A model generated the notes under the pieces. That model searched no databases. It saw nothing but the letters and a program-made list of their open reading frames with translations, and was not told the origin of the DNA. The translations under genes and the position numbers were made by a program. Positions 1 to 5,113 of a stretch of 5,436 nucleotides of DNA are shown here, one piece after another; the stretch's first letter is position 1; the number at the start of each line of letters is the position of its first letter. Source of the stretch: Chloroflexi bacterium RBG_13_51_52. GTDB lineage: Bacteria > Chloroflexota > Dehalococcoidia > Dehalococcoidales > RBG-16-60-22. Location: positions 1-5,436 of the forward strand of contig MGMT01000059.1 in the NCBI GenBank assembly GCA_001796525.1, written 5' to 3'.

Positions 1-185
1 ATGTGGGCGTTATAAAGCCACAGCTCGCCGCGCTCGGGGCGGACGTATGCGTCGACCAGGCTGACCCTGCCCTGCCGCACGCTCTTTATTTCCGAGCCGG
101 TTAGAGCGATGCCTGCCTCCAGGCTGTCGCCGATAAAGTAGTTGTGATAAGCCTTTTTGTTGGTAGCGATGTTTTTAATAGCCAT
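1..185 (-). CDS. smpB: SsrA-binding protein SmpB (partial, N-terminal part)
   Basis: SmpB binds tmRNA (SsrA) and brings it to stalled ribosomes for trans-translation, which frees the ribosome and tags the unfinished protein for degradation; it acts in the cytoplasm. The 61 complete codons read MAIKNIATNKKAYHNYFIGD at the start, followed by the hallmark stretch ALTGSEIKSVRQGR (about residues 27-40) and GELWLYNAHI near residues 53-62. This matches the SmpB beta-barrel N-terminus (family pattern: KNRKARHDYFI, then GIxLTGxEIKSxRxG, then the WLYNxHI-like segment). The ATG at 185-183 gives the usual family start. The gene leaves the window at the left edge, so about 90-100 C-terminal residues, including the basic tail, are not seen. 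No Shine-Dalgarno sequence precedes the ATG. No tmRNA gene is visible in the window. Identification is by recalled family motifs and is confident. Confidence 0.95.
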   Translation of the reverse strand, partial: MAIKNIATNKKAYHNYFIGDSLEAGIALTGSEIKSVRQGRVSLVDAYVRPERGELWLYNAH

Positions 186-195
186 ATCTATTTAG

Positions 196-204
196 ATTTT
201 ACCA
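196..204 (-). promoter_or_regulatory. Candidate extended -10 promoter immediately before smpB
   Basis: On the minus strand the sequence TGGTAAAAT fits an extended -10 box (TG, one base, then TAAAAT, 5 of 6 matches to TATAAT). No good -35 box lies 16-18 bases upstream. The predicted start of transcription is a purine near 188-189, only about 3-4 bases before the smpB ATG, so a transcript from here would be almost leaderless. This would fit the missing Shine-Dalgarno sequence, but the region is so AT-rich that a chance match is quite possible. Confidence 0.35.
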
Positions 205-269
205 CAAGGGAATTGTTTTGCGTTTTTTAATATTTTTTTTCAATTATCTTTAGCTATAAACCGTAGCTG

Positions 270-299
270 AATTGTTTTTAATTGTTTTGAATTGTTTTA
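270..299. repeat. Three tandem 10-bp repeats, AATTGTTTTN
   Basis: Three head-to-tail units of AATTGTTTTN lie at 270-279, 280-289 and 290-299, identical at nine of ten positions and differing only in the last base (T, G, A). A fourth copy, AATTGTTTTG, lies at 211-220, between the array and the smpB start. The period is close to one helical turn, so the sites would all face the same side of the DNA. They lie between the two candidate smpB promoters. A role as operator, UP-like or bent-DNA element, or as part of the mRNA leader, is possible; slippage in AT-rich sequence is the plain alternative. Confidence 0.75.
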
Positions 300-334
300 T
301 GTAAAATAGCTAACCGATTTCAGCCGGCAGTATC

Positions 335-363
335 AGTATAGTGTAGGGAGGAAGTGTTGTAAA
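335..363 (-). promoter_or_regulatory. Candidate sigma70-type promoter upstream of smpB
   Basis: On the minus strand TTTACA (363-358) and TATACT (340-335) are separated by exactly 17 bases; each matches its consensus (TTGACA, TATAAT) at 5 of 6 positions. Transcription would start near 328 and run left into smpB with a leader of about 140 bases containing the A-rich repeat units at 270-299. This is the best-formed minus-strand promoter in the intergenic region. It is inferred from sequence only. Confidence 0.5.
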
Positions 364-397
364 TAGGGTTTTGTCATATTGACGATACTCTCCCCTG

Positions 398-451
398 CCC
401 CTCTCAAACTCAAGTACCTGTTATGCCCTTTTTTCATTTGTTTGAGAGGGG
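398..451. repeat. 12-bp perfect inverted repeat with 30-bp spacer
   Basis: CCCCTCTCAAAC at 398-409 is the exact reverse complement of GTTTGAGAGGGG at 440-451. The loop of 30 bases holds a T-rich run (429-434). Neither arm is followed by a U-run on either strand, so it does not look like a factor-independent terminator. It shares the GAGAGGGG core with the neighbouring hairpin at 461-483. Confidence 0.75.
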
Positions 452-460
452 GTTGTGATT

Positions 461-483
461 GAGAGGGGGCTGCGCCCCCTCTC
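461..483. repeat. Perfect 10-bp GC-rich hairpin, REP-like
   Basis: GAGAGGGGGC (461-470) and GCCCCCTCTC (474-483) form an uninterrupted 10-bp stem closed by a three-base loop, TGC. The left arm repeats TGAGAGGGGG seen at 443-452. There is no T-run after the stem on either strand, so a simple intrinsic terminator is unlikely. Position between two genes and the GC-rich palindrome suggest a dispersed REP-type element; this needs other copies in the genome to be confirmed. Confidence 0.65.
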
Positions 484-500
484 GCTAAGCACTCCCGCTT

Positions 501-527
501 TTGATAAGAAGAGGGGTGATGTATAAT
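501..527 (+). promoter_or_regulatory. Candidate promoter upstream of the Imm17-like gene (distal)
   Basis: TTGATA (501-506, 5 of 6 to TTGACA) and a perfect TATAAT (522-527) face the small membrane-protein gene. The spacer is 15 bases, shorter than ideal; TTTTGA at 499-504 would give 17 bases but a poorer -35 box. Transcription would start near 534, leaving a leader of about 130 bases. Confidence 0.4.
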
Positions 528-566
528 GAGGTAAAAATAACTGGCTGGGAAAATGATTTATTATTA

Positions 567-594
567 TTGGTAATATAGTATTAAGTTTTATAAA
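567..594 (+). promoter_or_regulatory. Candidate promoter upstream of the Imm17-like gene (proximal)
   Basis: TTGGTA (567-572) and TATAAA (589-594) are separated by 16 bases, giving a start near 601 and a leader of about 64 bases before the ATG at 665. The surrounding sequence is so AT-rich that a chance match is likely; it competes with the site at 501-527. Confidence 0.3.
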
Positions 595-664
595 TATGCA
601 AAAAGTATGGATACAAGTTCAGATAAAATGAAAATTCATCCCAATTTATGTATGGAGTAAATTC

Positions 665-862
665 ATGGATCCTTTATATATTATTATTATAGTTTTTGGA
701 GTTTTTGTTCTTATCGCATCTTATAAAAATTGGGACTGGTTTTTTAAGAGGGTAAATCCGTTTGGTATACCACTATTACAACGAAAAGGATTAAGGGTAT
801 ACTATGCTATTAGTAGTTTAGTAATTATTGGAATTGGTGTTTATTTTTGGGTAACAAAATAA
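665..862 (+). CDS. Small two-helix membrane protein, Imm17-like
   Basis: This 65-residue protein has a hydrophobic helix at about residues 4-20, a short loop with the motif NWDWFF (22-27), a basic segment RKGLRVYY (40-47) and a second helix at about 46-63, ending VTK. That layout (two helices, NWxWFF after the first, RKGxRxxY before the second) is what I recall for the Immunity 17 (Imm17) family of predicted immunity proteins of toxin systems, though many members stand alone and have no tested function. A GGAG at 654-657 lies seven bases before the ATG, a good ribosome site. It is the only complete plus-strand gene, at about 28 % GC against roughly 53 % in a sampled stretch of the operon, which suggests recent acquisition. 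No toxin gene lies beside it. A generic small membrane protein is the alternative. Confidence 0.7.
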   Translation: MDPLYIIIIVFGVFVLIASYKNWDWFFKRVNPFGIPLLQRKGLRVYYAISSLVIIGIGVYFWVTK

Positions 863-871
863 GAAAACATG

Positions 872-888
872 GTCAAGTTATACTTGAC
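872..888. terminator. Short hairpin between convergent genes, possible bidirectional terminator
   Basis: GTCAAGT (872-878) and ACTTGAC (882-888) form a perfect 7-bp stem with a TAT loop, placed between the stop of the Imm17-like gene (862) and the stop of glmS (899). On the plus strand it is followed by TTATATGCTTTTATT, on the minus strand by CATGTTTTCTTATTTTG, both only moderately U-rich. Placement between convergent stops supports a shared terminator; the low GC stem makes it weak. Confidence 0.5.
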
Positions 889-898
889 TTATATGCTT

Positions 899-2683
899 TT
901 ATTCTACGGTCACGGTTTTGGCGAGGTTGCGGGGGAAATCGATGGGGCAGCCGCGCTCTTTAGCGACGAAATAGGCTAAAAGCTGTAGCGCGGTGATGTT
1001 GACCACCGGCGAAAACAGGGGATCGACGCGGGGTATGGTAATGACCGAGTCCGCCAGGTCCGGCATGACATCGTCATCTTCATTCGCTAAAACGATAACC
1101 GGCGAGTGCCTGGCTTTAATTTCCTTGATGCTGGTGACGATAGGCTCGTAGGTATTGTCCTGCGTCACTACAGCGACCACCGGAGTCTTTTCCCCGAGTA
1201 AAGAGAAGGGTCCGTGCTTCAGTTCGCCGGCAGCATATCCTTCAGCGTGGATATAGGATATTTCCTTAAGCTTCAGAGCGCCCTCCATCGCTATGGGGTA
1301 ATTTATGCCTTTGCCGATATAGAATACGTTATCGTAAGCCGCCAGTTTCTTGGCATAAGCGGCGATTTCAGCTTCATTATCCAGGACCTGCTGGACTTTT
1401 ACCGGCAGCTGCCGCAACTCCAGCACGAGTTCATCCAGTCGGGCGGCATTCACGCGGGCATAAGGCAAAGCCAACCAGTATAAAGCAATAAGCTGCGCGA
1501 CGAAAGTCTTGGTGGCTGCCACGCATATTTCCGGTCCGGCGCGGGTATAAATCGTCCTATCGGCGGCGCGGGTAACGCTGCTGCCTACCACATTGGTGAC
1601 GGCGATAACCCGGTTGCCGTTTGCCTTGAGTCGTTTAATTGCCTTGAGAACATCCAGGGTCTCGCCTGACTGGGTGATAACAATCGCCTGATTACCGGCG
1701 GGGGACTGGCCGCTAAGGCTAAATTCGTCAGCCATCTCGACCCTCACGGGAACGTTGACCAGGTCTTCAATGATGTACTTGCCGACCAGACCGGCATGAT
1801 ACGAGGTGCCGCAGGCAAGGATTATAATGTTCTCCAGACTGCCGCCCCCCATCCCCGTAAGGTCAGCCGCAGTTTCCGCCTTCGAGAGATAGTCGGTAAG
1901 GGTATCGCGGATGACCTTGGGCTGCTCGTGGATTTCCTTGAGCATAAAGTGCTCGTAGCCGCCCTTCTGGGCATCTTCCATGCTCCATGAGATTTCATGC
2001 ACCTCACGGTCGATAACGGCGCCGTTTTGCTTTACTTTAACATCGCTGGCGGAAACGACAGCGATATCGCCGTCTTCCAGATAGATAACCCGGCTGGTAT
2101 AGTCCAGCAGAGCCGGCACGTCCGATGCGATTAAGTTCTCGCGGTCGCCGACACCGATAATGAGCGGACTGTCTTTACGGGCTGCGATCAAACGGGACTC
2201 GCCAGCCATAATGGCAATCATAGTATAGGCGCCATCGATTTCACCCACTGCCATCTCTACGGCTTTTTCAAAGTCGCCGTCATAATACTTTTCAATAAGG
2301 TGAGGTATTACCTCGGTATCCGTTTCCGAAGCCAGGACATGCCCCTCTTCCGCCAGCATCTCACGCAACCGGGAAAAGTTATTAATCGTCCCGTTATGGA
2401 CAACGGCAATCTTCCCGGCGCAGTCGGAATGAGGGTGGGCGTTAATTTTAGACGGCTCGCCGTGGGTTGCCCAGCGCGTATGCCCGATACCAACCTTACC
2501 GTTATGCGGCTCAAGTATTTTAGCCAGAGCCTTTACCCGGCCGACGTCCTTATAGACCTCAATGCTTTTATTGGCGATGGCGATACCGCAGGAATCATAG
2601 CCGCGGTACTCCAGCTTGCCTAAAGCATTCAGCAGAATCGGCTGGGCTTTTTTATCTCCGATATATCCGACGATGCCGCACAA
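899..2683 (-). CDS. glmS: Glutamine--fructose-6-phosphate aminotransferase (isomerizing), GlmS
   Basis: GlmS makes glucosamine-6-phosphate from fructose-6-phosphate and glutamine, the first committed step to UDP-GlcNAc, in the cytoplasm. The 594 residues show a complete enzyme. The N-terminal glutaminase domain (about 1-230) starts MCGIVGY with nucleophile Cys2, then GHTRWATHG (67-75), HNG (96-98) and SETDTEV (119-125). Two SIS isomerase domains follow, with ACGTSYHAG (290-298), TQSGET (337-342) and GPEICVAATK (383-392). Glu474, His490 and Lys589 line up at a constant offset of 14 with E. coli Glu488, His504 and Lys603. The C-terminus ends in the family's LAKTVTVE. E. coli GlmS has 609 residues. 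The start is TTG (2683-2681), forced because Cys2 must follow the initiator; an AAGGA lies 11 bases upstream. It is the last gene of the operon, 27 bases after its neighbour. No glmS ribozyme fits in that gap. Confidence 0.97.
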   Translation of the reverse strand: MCGIVGYIGDKKAQPILLNALGKLEYRGYDSCGIAIANKSIEVYKDVGRVKALAKILEPHNGKVGIGHTRWATHGEPSKINAHPHSDCAGKIAVVHNGTINNFSRLREMLAEEGHVLASETDTEVIPHLIEKYYDGDFEKAVEMAVGEIDGAYTMIAIMAGESRLIAARKDSPLIIGVGDRENLIASDVPALLDYTSRVIYLEDGDIAVVSASDVKVKQNGAVIDREVHEISWSMEDAQKGGYEHFMLKEIHEQPKVIRDTLTDYLSKAETAADLTGMGGGSLENIIILACGTSYHAGLVGKYIIEDLVNVPVRVEMADEFSLSGQSPAGNQAIVITQSGETLDVLKAIKRLKANGNRVIAVTNVVGSSVTRAADRTIYTRAGPEICVAATKTFVAQLIALYWLALPYARVNAARLDELVLELRQLPVKVQQVLDNEAEIAAYAKKLAAYDNVFYIGKGINYPIAMEGALKLKEISYIHAEGYAAGELKHGPFSLLGEKTPVVAVVTQDNTYEPIVTSIKEIKARHSPVIVLANEDDDVMPDLADSVITIPRVDPLFSPVVNITALQLLAYFVAKERGCPIDFPRNLAKTVTVE

Positions 2684-2694
2684 TTTATCTAAAT

Positions 2695-2699
2695 TCCTT
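2695..2699 (-). promoter_or_regulatory. Ribosome binding site deciding the TTG start of glmS
   Basis: AAGGA on the minus strand, within AGAAGGAA, sits 11 bases before the TTG at 2683. No ATG or GTG precedes the TGC codon of the catalytic cysteine, so TTG is the only start that gives an active enzyme after removal of the initiator methionine. Confidence 0.7.
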
Positions 2700-2710
2700 C
2701 TTTAAACCAG

Positions 2711-3886
2711 TCAATATACCAGGCTGCGGTCGGGCAGGCGACCGCTTAGCAGCTTCATAATCTGAATCTGGCAGTAATTACCAACGATAGCCCCGGGCTG
2801 CACGGTGACGTTACTTTCAACCTGGCAGTCCTCGCCCATGATAACGCCGACGCTTACCGACGGGCTTTCATCATTGACCCTGATTTCGCTGGGGCCGCCG
2901 AGGGCGGTAAAACGCCCCTTGATAACACAACCTTTATCAATAATAGAGTCGCTGATAAAACAGCCGGGACCTAGGTTGACATCGTTGCCGATAACGCTGT
3001 TTTTAATCTGGGTAAACGAGGAAATAACCACATTATCGCCGATACTCGTGGATGGCATAACGCAGGCATGGGGCCCGATATCGCAGCCGCTGCCGATAAC
3101 CGCGGGACCGTAAATACAGGAGCCGGCGCGAACGACCGTGCCCTCGCCGACCACTACCTTCCCCTGTAGAGTAACGCCGTCTTCTATTGTGCCACCCAAC
3201 CCAACTTCGATGTTCTGAAGAATAGCGTTATTGAGGCTGATGATATCCCACGGATATATCACGTCGAGCCAGGTGCCATCGGTCTCCAGAGCCTTGACAG
3301 AATAGCCTTCGGCAATCATATTATTCAATACGCTGGGGATATCGAGGATATTGTCCGTGAATTTAAAAACATCTTTAGTAAAGGCATAGATGCCGGTATT
3401 GACCAGATTACTCCCCGCCTCCTTGGGTTTTTCAACAATCCCTTTTACCTCATCACCATCAATATCCACCACGCCATATCTTTCCGGGTTACTCACCCTT
3501 TTGACCAATACAGCGTCAGGTGCTATGCCGGAAAAATCAGCGATGGTGTGAGCCTCGATGAGGTTATCCCCGGGCAAAACCAGGAATTCGTCACCAACGA
3601 CATCCTTAACCAGAGAAAGCGCATGAGCGGTGCCCAGTTGCTGCGCTTGAGTAACATAGGTGATATTAACGCCGAACTCTTCACCGGAACCCATATAGTC
3701 GAAAACCTGCTCCTTGCGGTAGCCGACCACCAGAATAATATTACGGATACCGCCCAAAGCCAGAGACTCGATGACGAACTGTAATATCGGTTTATCAGCG
3801 ATGGAAATCATCGTTTTCGGTCGGTTAACGGTAAAAGGCCTTAGCCTCTGCCCCTCGCCCGCTGCTAAAATTACTGCCTGTTTCAT
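2711..3886 (-). CDS. Sugar-1-phosphate nucleotidylyltransferase with beta-helix C-terminus (GlmU paralogue lacking acetyltransferase residues)
   Basis: The 391-residue protein has an RmlA/GlmU-type nucleotidyltransferase domain (about 1-225): LAAGEGQRLRP (7-17) with RPK (22-24) for nucleotide triphosphate binding, QLGTAHA (83-89), GDN (106-108) for metal, VEKP (151-154), NTGIY (163-167) and TWLDVIYPWDI (205-215). From about residue 232 it is a left-handed beta-helix of hexapeptide repeats ([IV]G..), ending SGRLPDRSLVY. It is a tandem paralogue of the upstream gene, but where that protein has PHLNYVGDS this one reads NLGPGCFISDS, without the His and Tyr needed for N-acetylation. It probably activates a sugar-1-phosphate (glucose- or GlcNAc-1-phosphate with UTP or dTTP) without acetylating it; the substrate cannot be read from the sequence. 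The ATG (3886-3884) follows a GAGGGG overlapping the upstream stop; the gap to the upstream gene is 10 bases. Confidence 0.88.
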   Translation of the reverse strand: MKQAVILAAGEGQRLRPFTVNRPKTMISIADKPILQFVIESLALGGIRNIILVVGYRKEQVFDYMGSGEEFGVNITYVTQAQQLGTAHALSLVKDVVGDEFLVLPGDNLIEAHTIADFSGIAPDAVLVKRVSNPERYGVVDIDGDEVKGIVEKPKEAGSNLVNTGIYAFTKDVFKFTDNILDIPSVLNNMIAEGYSVKALETDGTWLDVIYPWDIISLNNAILQNIEVGLGGTIEDGVTLQGKVVVGEGTVVRAGSCIYGPAVIGSGCDIGPHACVMPSTSIGDNVVISSFTQIKNSVIGNDVNLGPGCFISDSIIDKGCVIKGRFTALGGPSEIRVNDESPSVSVGVIMGEDCQVESNVTVQPGAIVGNYCQIQIMKLLSGRLPDRSLVY

Positions 3887-3896
3887 AGACCACCCC

Positions 3897-5099
3897 TCAT
3901 AATAGCTTTGTATTCGGTAAAATATTCCCCCTTGCCACTACCCCCGGGCCGATAAAGGTGTTATTGCCGATAACAGTGCCCACGTTGATGGAGGAATTAA
4001 TCCCGGTCTTTACGTTATCGCCGATGATAGCCCCCAGCTTACGCCGCTTGGTGTCGATGCCGCTTACATGGATATTCTGCTCGTCGAGTCGCAAGTTGGC
4101 AATCTTGGTGCCGGCGCCGAAATTGCAGCCTTCGCCGATAACGCTATCGCCGACGTAGTTCAGATGAGGCACATCGGTGCTGCTCATGATGATGGAATTT
4201 TTTACCTCGACGAAGGCGCCTATATGGCAGTCGTTGCCGATGGTGGTCGAGGGGCGGATATAGCAGTTTGGGCCGATGCGGCAATCATCGCCGATAATGA
4301 CGGGGCCTTCGATATATGAGCCTGACCTGACGACCGTGTTCCTGCCGATAACGACGGCCCCCTTTAATATTACGTTTTCTTCCACCTGGCCAAGGTTTTG
4401 CGATTCCAGCGACGCCATGACGGACTCGTTGGCGCGCAATAAATCCCACGGGTAACTTAAATCGAGCCAGGACTTCAACTGGATATAATGGAGTCCAGAC
4501 TTGCCGCCCATTAAAATCTGCAGCGAATCGGTTATTTCATACTCGCCGCGCGGCGACTTTTCCGTGTTCGAGATAGCTTCAAATATTTCAGGAGTAAAAA
4601 GGTATAAACCGGCATTAGCCATAAGGGTGGGCGGGCGCCGGGTCTTTTCATATAAACCGACTACTTTATCTCCGGACAATTCGACAATGCCCAGTCCGCC
4701 CGGGTCTTTCACCTCGATAACGCCCATGGTATTGTGGGTATTTTTCATCAGCCGCTTGATGTCTGCGCGGTTGATCACAACATCACCGTTAATAACAAGG
4801 AAATTACCGCCGACCACAGCGGACACCATGCGGATAGCGTCAGCCGTACCGAGCTGTTTCCGCTGCTCGGAATAGTCGATTTTTACCCCCCATTTTTCAC
4901 CATCCCCGAAATAGCTGCGTACCTGTTTGTCACAATAGCCGACGACAAAGACAAACTCCCTGATGCCAGCCCCTTTGACTTCATCGAGGAGGTGTTCCAG
5001 GATAGGTCTGCCGGCAACCGGCAACATTACCTTGGGCCTGGTGGCGGTAAGGGGGCGCATACGCTTACCCTCACCGGCCGCTAATATAACCGCTTTCAA
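3897..5099 (-). CDS. glmU: Archaeal-type bifunctional GlmU: sugar-1-phosphate uridylyltransferase / glucosamine-1-phosphate N-acetyltransferase
   Basis: This 400-residue protein should acetylate glucosamine-1-phosphate with acetyl-CoA and then transfer UMP from UTP, giving UDP-GlcNAc. The nucleotidyltransferase domain (about 1-225) carries LAAGEGKRMRPLT (6-18), RPK (21-23), QLGTADA (82-88), GDVV (105-108), YEKT (150-153), NAGLY (162-166) and SWLDLSYPWDL (210-220). The left-handed beta-helix (about 240-400) has repeated IG hexapeptides and EVKNS (298-302). His312, Tyr315 and Asn335 match the spacing of E. coli GlmU His363, Tyr366 and Asn386. The N-terminus is RmlA-like (GxGxRMRPLT...RPK), as in Sulfolobus ST0452, rather than the classical GlmU form. 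It starts with TTG (5099-5097) that overlaps the TGA of the upstream mutase; a later ATG at residue 14 would remove the nucleotide-binding loop. GGAG lies 10 bases upstream. The symbol is assigned by function. Confidence 0.88.
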   Translation of the reverse strand: MKAVILAAGEGKRMRPLTATRPKVMLPVAGRPILEHLLDEVKGAGIREFVFVVGYCDKQVRSYFGDGEKWGVKIDYSEQRKQLGTADAIRMVSAVVGGNFLVINGDVVINRADIKRLMKNTHNTMGVIEVKDPGGLGIVELSGDKVVGLYEKTRRPPTLMANAGLYLFTPEIFEAISNTEKSPRGEYEITDSLQILMGGKSGLHYIQLKSWLDLSYPWDLLRANESVMASLESQNLGQVEENVILKGAVVIGRNTVVRSGSYIEGPVIIGDDCRIGPNCYIRPSTTIGNDCHIGAFVEVKNSIIMSSTDVPHLNYVGDSVIGEGCNFGAGTKIANLRLDEQNIHVSGIDTKRRKLGAIIGDNVKTGINSSINVGTVIGNNTFIGPGVVARGNILPNTKLL

Positions 5100-5113
5100 C
5101 TTGCTTTAACTCC
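5096..5113 (-). promoter_or_regulatory. Translational coupling site, TTGA stop/start overlap with GGAG
   Basis: On the minus strand TTGA (5099-5096) holds both the TTG start of the GlmU gene and the TGA stop of the mutase gene. A GGAG at 5113-5110, inside the end of the mutase gene, is placed 10 bases before the TTG. This points to translation of the second gene by ribosomes finishing the first. Confidence 0.7.

Larger units (their letters stand above)
186..664. other. 479-base intergenic region between divergent smpB and the Imm17-like gene
   Basis: No open reading frame of convincing length or known family is present on either strand, and no tRNA or tmRNA fold was recognised by eye. The left part (186-310) is strongly AT-rich and carries the AATTGTTTTN repeats. 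The middle (340-520) carries the GAGAGGGG inverted repeats. The right part (540-664) is again AT-rich and leads into the small membrane-protein gene. Because the flanking genes diverge, promoters for both should lie here. A very short frame at 519-578 (19 residues, ATG after GAGGGG) is present but overlaps a candidate -10 box and is not called as a gene. Confidence 0.7.

Noticed and set aside
444..516. G-quadruplex from the G-runs at 448-452, 465-469 and 513-516
   Set aside because: Only three runs, with long spacing; a canonical four-run motif with short loops is absent.
519..578. 19-residue frame starting ATG at 519 behind GAGGGG, possible leader peptide
   Set aside because: It overlaps a perfect TATAAT box, has no recognisable attenuator downstream, and a frame this short is expected by chance. 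Kept only as a note in the intergenic entry.
186..664. tmRNA (ssrA) gene next to smpB
   Set aside because: No tRNA-like ends, no tag-coding frame and no CCA end could be found on either strand.
1214..2623. Several antisense frames of 61-107 codons inside glmS on both strands
   Set aside because: They lie wholly within a strongly supported gene, have no family resemblance and no convincing ribosome sites; they are shadows of glmS codon use.
2684..2710. glmS ribozyme upstream of glmS
   Set aside because: Only 27 bases separate the genes, too few for the ribozyme, and its conserved core is not present.
2770..4370. Frequently recurring GCCGATAA-like words, at first sight a repeat array or CRISPR
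   Set aside because: The words encode the repeated I-G steps of the left-handed beta-helix on the minus strand; spacing follows the hexapeptide period and there are no uniform spacers.
2805..5084. Antisense frames of 66-124 codons inside the two nucleotidyltransferase genes
   Set aside because: They overlap well-supported enzymes and their sequences reflect the reverse reading of hexapeptide repeats and conserved domains.
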